Assembly: GCF_001437435.1 (NCBI RefSeq)
Contig: NZ_JQCB01000001.1
Coordinates: 97,807-148,766 of the forward strand
Length of the DNA: 50,960 nt
Source of the DNA: Furfurilactobacillus siliginis
GTDB lineage: Bacteria > Bacillota > Bacilli > Lactobacillales > Lactobacillaceae
Direction of reading: 5' to 3'
The notes below the pieces were generated by a model that was not told where the DNA came from, did not search any database, and was given only the letters and a program-made list of their open reading frames with translations. Positions 24,273-33,028 of this stretch are shown piece after piece (the first letter of the stretch is position 1; each line of letters opens with the position of its first letter). Both the position numbers and the translations under genes were made by a program.

Positions 24273-25268
24273 TTAATTCATCGTTTTTAAAACTGTGTCG
24301 ATCGCGCCCAACTCGTCGGTCGTGAAGTCTGTATGCTTTAACGCTTGCAAGCTATCCGTCAGCTGTGCTGCCCGACTGGCGCCCACCAACACACTTGTCA
24401 CAGCTGGTTTATTTAATAGCCAGGCTAAAGACATTTCAGCTAATGATTGCCCGCGATTTTGAGCCAATTCTTTTAGCTGCTTCACACCTGCCAAAGTCTG
24501 TTCCACTCGATCAACATGCAAAAATGGACTATCTGAGCGTTGTGCCCGTGAATCGGCTGGAATCCCCTTCAAATAGCGATTCGTCAGTAATCCTTGTGCA
24601 AGTGAACTAAACGTTACTAGACCTGTTTGATCTTCTGCTAAGCGCTCCAGCAGGCCATTTTCGATGTGCCGATCTAACAGATTATATCGATCTTGGTGAA
24701 CGACATATGGCGTGTGTAAATCTTTAAAGACGTCTTCAATTGCAGCTGTTTGGGCAGGATTATATTTCGAGATACCTACGTAGAGCGCCTTACCTTGCTT
24801 GACGAGTTTATCCAACGCATAAGCAGTTTCTGCCACTGGTACATCAGGATCTGGTCGATGGGAATAGAAGATATCAACATAGTCTAGTTGCATCCGTTGT
24901 AGACTTTGATCAGCACTCGCCATAATATTCTTCATCGAGCCACCGTCACCATAAGGACCATCCCACATTCTGTGACCGGCTTTGGTAGCAATGATCATCT
25001 CATCACGGTAACGAGCAAAATCACTATGCATAATCTTACCAAAGTTTGTTTCGGCACTACCTGGTTCTGGACCATAGTTATTCGCTAAATCAAAATAGGT
25101 AATCCCCGCATCAAACGCGGTGTGCAGAATTTCTTTCTGGGTCGCAAAAACATCAACACTACCAAAGTTATGCCACAAACCTAAGCCAATGGCCGAAAGG
25201 GTCAGCCCACTTTTACCAGCGCGGCGATATTGCATGTCTTCATAACGATGTGATTGTGCTTGATACAT
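24273..25268 (-). CDS. Aldo/keto reductase (YghZ/GPR-like)
   Basis: A 331-aa NADPH-dependent reductase barrel: SAIGLGLWHNFG (~26-37), the catalytic Asp-Tyr pair in TYFDLANNYG (~58-67), Lys in IATKAGH (~92-98) and His in FYSHRPD (~134-140). The N-terminal extension and the WDGPYGDGGS loop match the YghZ (L-glyceraldehyde 3-phosphate reductase) branch. Monogenic, with a TATAAT-like -10 upstream. It faces the isochorismatase operon across a hairpin terminator. Confidence 0.9.
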   Translation of the reverse strand: MYQAQSHRYEDMQYRRAGKSGLTLSAIGLGLWHNFGSVDVFATQKEILHTAFDAGITYFDLANNYGPEPGSAETNFGKIMHSDFARYRDEMIIATKAGHRMWDGPYGDGGSMKNIMASADQSLQRMQLDYVDIFYSHRPDPDVPVAETAYALDKLVKQGKALYVGISKYNPAQTAAIEDVFKDLHTPYVVHQDRYNLLDRHIENGLLERLAEDQTGLVTFSSLAQGLLTNRYLKGIPADSRAQRSDSPFLHVDRVEQTLAGVKQLKELAQNRGQSLAEMSLAWLLNKPAVTSVLVGASRAAQLTDSLQALKHTDFTTDELGAIDTVLKTMN

Positions 25269-25327
25269 TTTAGATTACCCACTTTCGTTTAATATCGTTA
25301 TTATAGCGCTTTCATTCCGCCAACCAA

Positions 25328-25510
25328 AAATAGTCTGGGACATAAGTATTTATGTTTCCAGACTACTTTTGGTTACTAATCTAAATTGTGAAAACATGGA
25401 ACCAAAGTCAAGTTGCTGTGCAGACTACAACCTGCCTACCAGGTTAAAGTCCAACCCAGCAGACAGTTCTAGGTCTTACTCACGAATTACCGATCTTTGT
25501 CCCACGGTTC
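25328..25510. repeat. Dispersed GTGGGAC repeat, copy 4, reversed, with its terminator hairpin
   Basis: The hairpin ATAGTCTGGGACATAAG (from ~25329) and its complement to ~25365 come first, followed by the decayed repeat in reverse: CCAAAGTCAAGTTGCTGTGC (25392 onward) to ATCTTTGTCCCACGG (~25495-25508). The stretch 25269-25572 holds nothing else. Confidence 0.75.
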
Positions 25511-25572
25511 AATTTCATGTGCCAAGCTTATATCTAAGACAAACGATTCCTTTTGCATTTCATATAAACCAA

Positions 25573-25806
25573 TCACCGAAACTTAATTTCAAACTGTTCC
25601 CGTCCCTCCGGACTCAACACGTTCACCTGTTGTCCATCACGTAATGGATTATCAATCCAGAAACTTGGGTGAAAATGATGATCAAAGTCAAAAGCGTACC
25701 GAATACCGGTTTGTTCTAATGCCTCTACAGCTAGTTCACCGCGACTACCATCTGACAATGCGACACTTTGTGCTGCTGTCTTTGGATCAACGTAGATTGT
25801 TGTCAT
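25573..25806 (-). CDS. Conserved-looking hypothetical protein, 77 aa
   Basis: A small acidic soluble protein beginning TTIYVDPKTAAQSV, with an aromatic/His-rich centre (FDFDHHFHPSFWIDN, ~40-54). GGAGGTG lies 5 nt before the ATG, and codon use resembles the neighbours, so it looks real. No membrane or signal segment is present. I do not recognise the family. The His cluster could bind a metal, but that is a guess. Confidence 0.65.
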   Translation of the reverse strand: MTTIYVDPKTAAQSVALSDGSRGELAVEALEQTGIRYAFDFDHHFHPSFWIDNPLRDGQQVNVLSPEGREQFEIKFR

Positions 25807-25953
25807 CTAACACCTCCAACATGATTATAAATCACATCCATTTTTAGGGCTAGCTAAAACATTTATTTCAATATCCAAATTAAGCCACCTGATTGTATTC
25901 GTTTTCATAAAGCGCGTAGAATAAACTCAATTAAACTCTGAAAATGAGGTGGC

Positions 25954-27021
25954 ATGATGTACCTAGGTCTAAAGGAAATGGCACACGAAAAGTTACGCTA
26001 TGCACTGCTCACTGGGGTTATGTTGCTAATTGCCCTAGTCGTCTTTATTCTCGCTGGCTTGGCCAACGGCTTATCACAAGGTAATCGACTAGCAGTAGAC
26101 CAATGGCATGCCGATAATGTGTACTTGAATCAGCAGGCAAATAAAAGCATCGCCGGCTCGCAACTCACAACTGATGTAACTAAATCCGTCACAGCTGATA
26201 AACTTGCACCCATGAATATTGCCAGTACCGTTTTGCGGCGTACCGGAACAAACAAGAAGATCAACGTTGCGCTGATTGGAACGACCAAAGATGCGTTTTT
26301 GATACCAAAATTACTACATGGTCGAAAGCCAACTAAGACGAATGAAATTATCGTCTCACAAGATCTCTGGGATCGTGGCATGAAGCTCGGCGACAAGATC
26401 AAACTCGGTCAACTCACACAGACACAAACCGTTGTCGGTAGCTATGGTCATAATATGTACAGCATTACGCCAACCATTTACACAGACTTAGCCACCGTCG
26501 CAAAAATACAACAAGGTAATCTCAGACCAAATCAAGCATTGCCAATCGCAGCAGTCGTTACCGCTGGTGATAGCAAGCTTAAAAACAGCAGCAATCTACA
26601 GAAATTATCCATGCCTGATTTCATCAATCATCTACCTGGCTACACTGCTGAACAGACCACATTAAACGCGATGATCTACTTCCTGTTTACGATGTCGTTA
26701 GCAATTATTGGCATCTTTATGTATGTGCTCGTGTTACAGAAACAAGCACTTTTCGGGGTCCTCAAGGTTGAAGGAATCGGAACCGGATATATCCTCGCAA
26801 GTGTCGTCACCCAAGCAATTATCATGAGTACGATCGGTGTCGTCGTTGGTCTTGGGTTGACGACACTCTTTGGAGCGTTTGCGCCAACTAATATGCCGTT
26901 TGCGCTCGACTTTCCACGACTGATTATCGACGCGATTCTGCTAGTTCTCGCTGCCACAGTCGGGGCGTTGCTATCCGGTAGAACAATTGCGCGCATCAAT
27001 CCAGTCGCAGCCATCAATTAA
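25954..27021 (+). CDS. ABC transporter permease, FtsX/HrtB-like
   Basis: A 355-aa protein: one N-terminal helix (~15-40), a large extracytoplasmic domain (~40-230), and three C-terminal helices (~235-350) ending in GRTIARINPVAAIN. This is the MacB/FtsX layout of HrtB/DevC permeases. GAGGTGG precedes ATG 25954; ATG 25957 is also possible. The next gene encodes its ATPase. In lactic acid bacteria HrtBA exports haem; the assignment here is by architecture only. Confidence 0.83.
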   Translation: MMYLGLKEMAHEKLRYALLTGVMLLIALVVFILAGLANGLSQGNRLAVDQWHADNVYLNQQANKSIAGSQLTTDVTKSVTADKLAPMNIASTVLRRTGTNKKINVALIGTTKDAFLIPKLLHGRKPTKTNEIIVSQDLWDRGMKLGDKIKLGQLTQTQTVVGSYGHNMYSITPTIYTDLATVAKIQQGNLRPNQALPIAAVVTAGDSKLKNSSNLQKLSMPDFINHLPGYTAEQTTLNAMIYFLFTMSLAIIGIFMYVLVLQKQALFGVLKVEGIGTGYILASVVTQAIIMSTIGVVVGLGLTTLFGAFAPTNMPFALDFPRLIIDAILLVLAATVGALLSGRTIARINPVAAIN

Positions 27022-27034
27022 GGAGGGAGAACTC

Positions 27035-27706
27035 ATGGAAAACGTGCTTGAACTTAAAAATGTCAGCAAGCAGTTCGGTAGCGGTCACGTCGCCGTCACT
27101 GCATTGCATGACGTCAATTTCAGCATCACGCCCGGTCAGTTTGTGACAATCATCGGCCCTTCTGGCTCTGGAAAGAGTACTTTCTTAACCATTGCTGCGG
27201 GCTTGCAGACGCCAACGTCTGGGCAAGTCCTACTGAACGGTCACGATTTATCCGCACAATCAGAAAAGCAACGACTTCGTGATCGTTTCGCTCATGTCGG
27301 CTTTATTCTACAGGGTTCCAATCTCATCCCCTACCTCACCGTGGCCGAACAGTTCAAACTTGTTGATCGATTAACTCATCAAAAGTTTCAACGAGAAGAA
27401 ATGCGTCACCTACTGGATCGTCTAGATCTTAGCAAGTTAGAGAATAACTACCCCAACGAATTATCCGGTGGTGAACGTCAACGGGTCGCGATTGCAAAAG
27501 CGCTGTTTCATGATCCGGACATTGTTCTGGCTGATGAACCGACAGCTAGCCTAGATTCAGCCCGGTCATTTGATGTTGTTAAACGCTTAATCAGCGAGGC
27601 TCACGACCTCAATAAAGCCATTATCATGGTTACGCATGACGAACGGCTGACCAAAGATAGTGATGCTGTGTATCGGATTGAAGACGGTCAAATGACAGAA
27701 TTTTAA
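27035..27706 (+). CDS. ABC transporter ATPase, HrtA/LolD-like
   Basis: A 223-aa ATPase: Walker A GPSGSGKST (41-49), Q-loop ILQGSNL, signature LSGGERQRVAIAKAL (~144-158), Walker B DIVLADEPTASLD (~164-176) and switch His in VTHDER. This is the MacB/LolD group that works with FtsX-type permeases. ATG 27035 is preceded by AGGAGGGAG. It forms a two-gene operon with the permease; no haem-sensing TetR gene is adjacent. Confidence 0.9.
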   Translation: MENVLELKNVSKQFGSGHVAVTALHDVNFSITPGQFVTIIGPSGSGKSTFLTIAAGLQTPTSGQVLLNGHDLSAQSEKQRLRDRFAHVGFILQGSNLIPYLTVAEQFKLVDRLTHQKFQREEMRHLLDRLDLSKLENNYPNELSGGERQRVAIAKALFHDPDIVLADEPTASLDSARSFDVVKRLISEAHDLNKAIIMVTHDERLTKDSDAVYRIEDGQMTEF

Positions 27707-27869
27707 ACAGTTATAAGTATTATTTTATTAAAAATTCAGTTGTCTGAGACACCACTAAGAAATCGTCTTAATCAGAACCTTATACGTCTCAGTATCACTT
27801 TGTCCTTGCTATACTAAAGTCCTGTTTGGCACTCGACCCATCGTAAATAAGCGATAAGGGAGGTGTCAT

Positions 27870-27956
27870 ATGTTCTCTGATTTTGTTTTACCCCTGCTTG
27901 TGGGCATTTTAGTATGCCTTTTTGATTATTGGCTAAATCATCGCAAGCGCAAATGA
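27870..27956 (+). CDS. Fst/Ldr-like type I toxin, 28 aa
   Basis: ATG 27870 behind GGGAGG encodes MFSDFVLPLLVGILVCLF followed by DYWLNHRKRK: a short acidic start, one membrane helix with a central Pro, W-L and a basic tail. This is the Fst (par) toxin pattern of Gram-positive bacteria. An extended -10 (TGC TATACT, 27810-27815) drives it. The leader can fold CCC-ATCG (27837-27843) on CGAT-AA-GGG (27852-27860), hiding the ribosome site. An antisense RNA gene lies downstream in the opposite sense and shares the terminator. The peptide would damage the membrane if translated. Confidence 0.88.
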   Translation: MFSDFVLPLLVGILVCLFDYWLNHRKRK

Positions 27957-27993
27957 GTGCTAGGCACAGCCACATCCGTCCGTTAAATATGGT

Positions 27994-28062
27994 CGTAAAA
28001 AAACGCCTTACCAGTCGCAAGCTGGTAAGGCGTTTGGTGCTATATGTTCCATGATTTTGTAT
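27994..28062 (-). ncRNA. Antisense RNA of the Fst-like module (RNA II)
   Basis: A ~65-70-nt minus-strand transcript from the promoter at 28069-28096 to the shared terminator. Its template 28036-28060 repeats the toxin start region 27862-27886 at 21 of 25 positions. The RNA can therefore pair with the toxin start codon as well as with the terminator loop, as in the par system. Confidence 0.8.
28001..28035. terminator. Shared bidirectional terminator of toxin and antisense RNAs
   Basis: AAACGCCTTACCAG (28001-28014), loop TCGCAAG, CTGGTAAGGCGTTT (28022-28035). On the minus strand a run of seven T follows. Confidence 0.92.
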
Positions 28063-28068
28063 AGGCAT

Positions 28069-28096
28069 ATTTTATCATACATAGTCTGTAATGCAA
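28069..28096 (-). promoter_or_regulatory. Promoter of the antisense RNA
   Basis: Minus strand TTGCAT (28096-28091), 16 nt, TAAAAT (28074-28069). Confidence 0.75.
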
Positions 28097-28118
28097 AAAT
28101 GTATACTTACAACTTCGT

Positions 28119-28403
28119 CTACAACAAAATCGGTAAAATTTGATCAAGTGTCTGCACTTCATGCGTCGGTTGGACACCGCTCACCTGTCGAGCTTGTCAG
28201 TTGACCAAAATCGACTTCCAACCTAATTCATCGGCTGGAATGATGTCACTGCCGTAGCCTTGCGCAATGTGCCATAACATCTGAACGAAACCGAGTGCAA
28301 ACACTGAAACACCAATATTATTGATGCCCGCTGCTTGTAAGTCTAAAGCTGTATTTTCGCTTAGCCCAACAGCTGCATATTTACCTGTGTGATAGGCTGG
28401 CAT
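28119..28403 (-). pseudogene. HAD hydrolase remnant
   Basis: The segment HIAQGYGSDIIPADELGWKS followed by ILVN, an in-frame TGA (28197-28199), and then QARQVSGVQPTHEVQTLDQI matches the C-terminus of the intact HAD protein encoded at 32185-32838. The upstream part (YHTGKYAAVGLSENTALDLQ) does not match HAD and may come from a flavoprotein, so this is a fused and decayed fragment. No credible ribosome site or function. Confidence 0.75.
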
Positions 28404-28415
28404 TTCCGCACCAAG

Positions 28416-29510
28416 CTATGACATGATGAGGTCCCGATATGGTGGTTGGATACCTAATTCTTCAAGATCAGTTAGGGACAAACCGTAGCGAATTGATTTT
28501 TCATCGTTCGCTTCTACTTTTTGAACCCACTTTGGTTCACGAATACTTTCACGACCTATCGCGACAAAATCTAATCCTTTATCGATTACGTTTTCTGCTT
28601 CTGCAGGTGTTTCGACGCCACCCACACCGATCACTGGTAAATCACCAATTCTTTGCTTAATTTTCTCATTCAACGGTGTTTGATCTTTTTTATTGTTTAA
28701 TGATGATCTGAATACGTTTCCCATTGAAACATGTAAATAATCCAATGGACGTTTCTTTAGCTCATCAATTAATGCTAATGTATCAGCGAAACGAATCCCT
28801 GGTTCCTCAATTTCCTCAGGTGAAATTCGATACCCAAGCAAAAACGGCTTGTCTGCATACTTTTTAATCGTTTCGACAACTTCATCAACAATAGCCAAAG
28901 GTAAACGCATCCGTTTTTCTAAACTACCGCCCCATTTATCAGTTCTTCTGTTTGAGTGTGGTGAGAAAAACTGTTGGATGAGATACGTGTTGGCTCCATG
29001 AATTTCAATCCCGTCAAACCCAGCTTGGATTGCACGCCTTGTTGCATCGCCAAAGTCTTTAACTAGTTGGTCAACTTCTGAGCTTGCTAACGCCCGAGGT
29101 GTTTCTGCACCAGGACGAGCGGCTGGAATTTTGCTAGCGCTGACTGGTTGCTTCCCACGCAAAATAGCAGTTGTACTCATCCGACCTGCACTAAAAATTT
29201 GAAGAATTGATTTAGTACCATCTTGTTTAATCGCATTTGATAACCGGGTTAGCCCAGGAATGAATTTATCATCAAAAGCACCTAACTCACCTTCAAATCC
29301 TTTGCCTTCCTCATTGACGCTCGCACATCCAGTAATAAACATCCCAGCACCGCCAGTATGAATGCTGAAATAATTGCATTCATCAGATGTAACAGAACCA
29401 TCTTCAAAACTCATACGTTCCGTCATTGGCGGAATAACAACTCGGTTTTTAACTTTGATGCCACTTTTAAATGTATATGGCTGCAAAAAATTGTAATCAG
29501 ACATTTTCAC
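28416..29510 (-). CDS. Old yellow enzyme family NADH:flavin oxidoreductase
   Basis: A 364-aa FMN barrel: KNRVVIPPMTERMSF (~23-37), LQIFSAGRM (~101-109), the active-site GIEIHGANTYLIQQF (~167-181, His and Asn holding the substrate), FSPHSNRRTDKWGGSLEKR (~181-199) and GVGGVETPAEAE near the C-terminus. The family reduces activated alkenes or oxidised flavin and acyl compounds. A GTG at 29510 or ATG at 29504 can start it; AAAGGA fits both. Divergent from a PucR regulator that may control it. Confidence 0.92.
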   Translation of the reverse strand: MKMSDYNFLQPYTFKSGIKVKNRVVIPPMTERMSFEDGSVTSDECNYFSIHTGGAGMFITGCASVNEEGKGFEGELGAFDDKFIPGLTRLSNAIKQDGTKSILQIFSAGRMSTTAILRGKQPVSASKIPAARPGAETPRALASSEVDQLVKDFGDATRRAIQAGFDGIEIHGANTYLIQQFFSPHSNRRTDKWGGSLEKRMRLPLAIVDEVVETIKKYADKPFLLGYRISPEEIEEPGIRFADTLALIDELKKRPLDYLHVSMGNVFRSSLNNKKDQTPLNEKIKQRIGDLPVIGVGGVETPAEAENVIDKGLDFVAIGRESIREPKWVQKVEANDEKSIRYGLSLTDLEELGIQPPYRDLIMS

Positions 29511-29615
29511 GCAATCCTTTTCCTTTGTGAAGAATTATTTAAGATCTATAATAAATTTAGCACACAAAGAAAACACTTACATCATGCATGACGCAAAGCA
29601 TTGTTAGTATGATGC

Positions 29616-29630
29616 TGTGCATTATGCACA
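29616..29630. promoter_or_regulatory. 15-bp palindrome between OYE and pucR genes
   Basis: TGTGCATTATGCACA is a perfect palindrome 20 nt before the pucR start and just after a TATGAT -10 (29608-29613). It is a candidate autoregulatory operator. Confidence 0.55.
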
Positions 29631-29650
29631 CCAGCATAGGAGTCACACCC

Positions 29651-31156
29651 ATGAAATTAAATATAATTTTAAATGCCATTTCTGCAAATTATCAATGTAA
29701 GATTATTAACCCCAAACAGATTAACTCTGAGATAACTGGCGTAGAGATCCTTAATCCACAAAAAAAGCCGACAATTTATAATCCGGACTTTATCTATATT
29801 GATTCAGCCGGCGTATCCTACAGCCTTCCGCCACTGCTCCTTACCGACTCACAACCAGCAGACATCCACGATTTCACAACGATTATCGTTACTAAATCTG
29901 ATAGTCTCATCGATGTCCAAAATCTCATTATGAATTTACTTGCCCAAGAAAATCAGCAAACACTAAAACTATCTGACCTTTCTCTGATGGCGATAAAATC
30001 ACCATCGCTTCAAGAAATCGTTAATGCAGCCTCTGAAGTCTTCCAGGATCCGTTAATTATTGTTGATAACACTTATAAAGTTATTTCAAGTTCAACCAAT
30101 TACGACGTTGCCGATCCATTGTGGAAAAGAATAATTTCGGATGGGTATGCACCTTATTCGTTAGTAGTTGAAATGAATAAAATCGTAACCGATTCTAATC
30201 CTCATGATCAGCTAGCACCATTTTATGTAAAACGCGATCTTTCACCCGTTCATGAACTCGCCATCAAGTTGACATTTGATCAACGCGATATCGGCTACAT
30301 CGTTGTGTTTAGTAAGCCAACAAAAATCGGTCCTCAACATTTGTCTACACTACCAAAGGTCGCTAAAATTATTGCCGAAGTTGTTATCAAAACACCTAAC
30401 TTTCAGAAAATGTATGGGGACATGCGAAATCGAATTTTAGAAAGCATGCTGGACAATAATGATCGACAAAGAATCACCACACTCATGCAATCTGCTAATA
30501 TTAAAATTCCGCTTCAGTGTACAGCTATCGTCATTAAGCTGAATCCCGCGATTACTGAGCAAGAAATTCGCTATTATGCTGAACAGGTGAAGTCTGCTTA
30601 TCCACGAAGCTACTACAATCATCAGAAAAAAATGATCTACCTAATTCTGCCAATCTCCAATACCCCTGAGAAATTAACAGCAATCAAAGAATTGGCCACA
30701 AGTTTGCATCTAATCGTAATGGTGTCAGAAACATACTCAGACTTCTTTGACAGTCCTAAATTTATAGATTTATGTCGCCAAGCCCTAGATGTGGCCCACA
30801 CCACTAACAATGAACAAGCATTTGCATACTCTTCTAAATACGTTGACTATTTGGTTTTATCTAATGTTAAAAACACTAATTTACTTAAGTTTATAGAAGA
30901 TTCTTACATTGCTTCTTTAGCGCAATATGATTTAAAAAATCGGACTGAATTACTTCGTACGCTGACAAGCTATTTCACCAACAATCGTAGCCTAAAAGAT
31001 ACCGCCCAAGATCTTTTCATTCATAGAAATACCCTGACAAATCGAATGGCGAAGATTTCCGAAGTCGGTAACATCGACTTCAATAATGCAACTGAGTTGT
31101 TTAACTTAGAACTTAGTCTAAAAATCAACAAGCTTTTAACCAATGCCCCGATCTGA
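29651..31156 (+). CDS. PucR family transcriptional regulator
   Basis: A 501-aa protein with a C-terminal helix-turn-helix: RTLTSYFTNNRSLKDTAQDL and FIHRNTLTNRMAKI (~440-475) is the PucR/CdaR signature. The N-terminal ~130 residues are a variable ligand region; a middle GAF-like or GGDEF-like stretch spans ~140-330. PucR proteins usually activate catabolic genes. I start at ATG 29651 because AGGAG lies 8 nt upstream; earlier in-frame starts run through the operator. Divergent neighbour is the old yellow enzyme, and the nucleoside hydrolase genes lie downstream in convergent sense. Confidence 0.88.
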   Translation: MKLNIILNAISANYQCKIINPKQINSEITGVEILNPQKKPTIYNPDFIYIDSAGVSYSLPPLLLTDSQPADIHDFTTIIVTKSDSLIDVQNLIMNLLAQENQQTLKLSDLSLMAIKSPSLQEIVNAASEVFQDPLIIVDNTYKVISSSTNYDVADPLWKRIISDGYAPYSLVVEMNKIVTDSNPHDQLAPFYVKRDLSPVHELAIKLTFDQRDIGYIVVFSKPTKIGPQHLSTLPKVAKIIAEVVIKTPNFQKMYGDMRNRILESMLDNNDRQRITTLMQSANIKIPLQCTAIVIKLNPAITEQEIRYYAEQVKSAYPRSYYNHQKKMIYLILPISNTPEKLTAIKELATSLHLIVMVSETYSDFFDSPKFIDLCRQALDVAHTTNNEQAFAYSSKYVDYLVLSNVKNTNLLKFIEDSYIASLAQYDLKNRTELLRTLTSYFTNNRSLKDTAQDLFIHRNTLTNRMAKISEVGNIDFNNATELFNLELSLKINKLLTNAPI

Positions 31157-31188
31157 GCTCCAAATATATGCAATCGCTATAAAAGTAT

Positions 31189-31223
31189 AGTTCCCAAAGG
31201 CATTTTACTGCCTTTAGGGACTT
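31189..31223. terminator. Hairpin between convergent pucR and nucleoside hydrolase genes
   Basis: AGTTCCCAAAGGCA pairs with TGCCTTTAGGGACT (one mismatch), T-rich on both flanks. Confidence 0.75.
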
Positions 31224-31235
31224 TCCTACTACTTT

Positions 31236-32168
31236 TTAAAATGTCTTCAATGAATCCATAATCAACTTAATAAATACTTCCCGGTCAATTCCAAGCATAA
31301 CTTCTGTGTTCTTTGGCTTTCCAGTCAATTCATAGTAGTCACAGACTGTTTCACCGCGGACAAGTTCACCCTCAGTTTCAACATCAACGTTCATCAATTC
31401 CGTTTCAAACATATCTGGATCGATTAACCATGCGATGGTACAAGGGTCGTGCAACGGTGCGCCCTTAAAGCCCCATTTTGGTGTTTCATGGTAGATTTCA
31501 AAGAAGTTAAGCAAACCTTCAAAGGCATGGGCAACTGGATTATCAATCTTACCAATTTCAGTGATCTCATCCTTCAAGATTTGCGCTTTGTGAGTCACGT
31601 TTAATGGTGCCATAACAAGTGGAATGCCTGCATTCATCACGATTTTGGCAGCTTCTGGATCCACATAAATGTTAAATTCAACTGACGGTGTCCAGTTACC
31701 CAAACCCATCGCACCACCCATGTAGACGATCCGTTCAATTCGATCAGTTAGCTCCGGATAAACGCGTAAGAAAAGTGCCGCGTTGGTCATTGGTCCTGTC
31801 ACAACTAAAGTGATTTTTTCAGCACTTTCACGCACTGTCTTGGCCATCAATTCAATTGCCGTCATCGCTTGTGGTTTAAAGTCTGGATCTGGCAAATCGG
31901 CACCGTCTAAACCACTTTTACCATGAACGCTACCTGCTGTCGCTAACTTCTTAACTAGCGGTGTTTTGTTTCCACCTGCGACCGGAATTTCCTGCCGCTG
32001 CATCAGGGTTAACATCCGCATCGCATTATTCAATGTCTTTTCCGGTGTTTGATTACCTGCGGAAGTCGTCACCGCGGCCAATTCAATTTTTGGTGAGGCG
32101 ACGGCCATCATCATGGCTAACGCATCGTCATGTCCAGGGTCACAGTCTAAAATAATTTTTGTCATCAT
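31236..32168 (-). CDS. Inosine-uridine-preferring nucleoside hydrolase
   Basis: A 310-aa protein with the family signature DCDPGHDDA (~9-17, Ca2+ and ribose site), VTGPMTNAALFL (~117-128) and EFNIYVDPEAA (~160-170). It splits ribonucleosides to base and ribose for salvage. The start at ATG 32168 follows AAGGAG by 5 nt (a second ATG is adjacent); a longer frame to 32264 lacks a ribosome site and overlaps the upstream gene. The HAD gene upstream is in the same operon, 16 nt away. Confidence 0.93.
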   Translation of the reverse strand: MMTKIILDCDPGHDDALAMMMAVASPKIELAAVTTSAGNQTPEKTLNNAMRMLTLMQRQEIPVAGGNKTPLVKKLATAGSVHGKSGLDGADLPDPDFKPQAMTAIELMAKTVRESAEKITLVVTGPMTNAALFLRVYPELTDRIERIVYMGGAMGLGNWTPSVEFNIYVDPEAAKIVMNAGIPLVMAPLNVTHKAQILKDEITEIGKIDNPVAHAFEGLLNFFEIYHETPKWGFKGAPLHDPCTIAWLIDPDMFETELMNVDVETEGELVRGETVCDYYELTGKPKNTEVMLGIDREVFIKLIMDSLKTF

Positions 32169-32184
32169 CGTTACTCCTTCATTT

Positions 32185-32838
32185 TTATGGTAAAAGCGGT
32201 AAGACTTCATCAAGTTGATGTACTTCATAGGTCGGTCGTACAGCCCCGCTGTGTTGATGGTCACGGTTCACCCATACTGACCGCCAGCCCAACTGATCCG
32301 TTGCCATAATGTCGCTGGTATACCCTTGGGCAATATGAATATGGTTCGTCGCCGTAAACGGATACGCCGCTGCCACCGCGTTAAAGAACGCTAAATCAGG
32401 TTTGTACGCCTTTACATCCTCAGCCGTCCAGATATCAAATGGTACTTTGAGTACCGCTGCATTAAACGGAATGATGTCCCACGAAGAATTCGACATCATG
32501 ATCAAGTGATACCCGCGCTCATGCAGCGTGGTCAATGTCGCTAGCACCTCCGGAAATGGTACTAACTGACGATGGGCCAACAATACTTCTGGGAAGTAAC
32601 GCTCAAATTGATGCGTTAGTCCAAACAGCTCATCCAAATGTTGTAAATTGTTACGCGTCAGTAAATCATAATCTAAATACGGGATCACATTCGCCCGATC
32701 ATCTTGATATTCGATAAACGCTTGGCGCGCCTGGGCGCCATCCACGCCAATTGCTTTGGCAAGCTGCGCCACTTCATCATAGGTCGCCGCTTCATTTAGC
32801 AGCGTGCCATAACAATCAAACGTAATGTACTTGGCCAT
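32185..32838 (-). CDS. HAD superfamily hydrolase (haloacid dehalogenase type II-like)
   Basis: A 217-aa protein: motif I FDCYGTLL (~6-13, nucleophile Asp), motif II MMSNSSW (~112-118), Lys in AYKPDLAFF (~143-151) and motif III AQGYTSDIMATDQLG (~170-184). The FDCYGTLL form is typical of L-2-haloacid dehalogenase-like enzymes, but many act on sugar phosphates. ATG 32838 follows GAGGAGG by 6 nt; a GTG at 32853 lies in the ribosome site. First gene of the operon with the nucleoside hydrolase. A related fragment lies at 28119-28403. Confidence 0.88.
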   Translation of the reverse strand: MAKYITFDCYGTLLNEAATYDEVAQLAKAIGVDGAQARQAFIEYQDDRANVIPYLDYDLLTRNNLQHLDELFGLTHQFERYFPEVLLAHRQLVPFPEVLATLTTLHERGYHLIMMSNSSWDIIPFNAAVLKVPFDIWTAEDVKAYKPDLAFFNAVAAAYPFTATNHIHIAQGYTSDIMATDQLGWRSVWVNRDHQHSGAVRPTYEVHQLDEVLPLLP

Positions 32839-32970
32839 TTCATTCCTCCTCACAATCTAAAACCATCTTATCACATCACAAGAAATCGATTACAACCTAC
32901 TGTTTTCCTGAAATAGTAGGCGCTACTGACAAACTGCATTAAAATAAAATCAATCAGCAATTATTTTCCA

Positions 32971-33013
32971 TTGCCAAACTCACTTAATAGACATATGATA
33001 TAAACGTCATATG
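32971..33013 (+). promoter_or_regulatory. Promoter and metal-type operator of the arsR-CDF operon
   Basis: TTGCCA (32971-32976), 17 nt, TATGAT (32994-32999). The inverted repeat CATATGA-N8-TCATATG (32992-33013) covers the -10 and start site, as in SmtB/CzrA operators. Confidence 0.8.
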
Positions 33014-33028
33014 AAAGGAATATCATAT

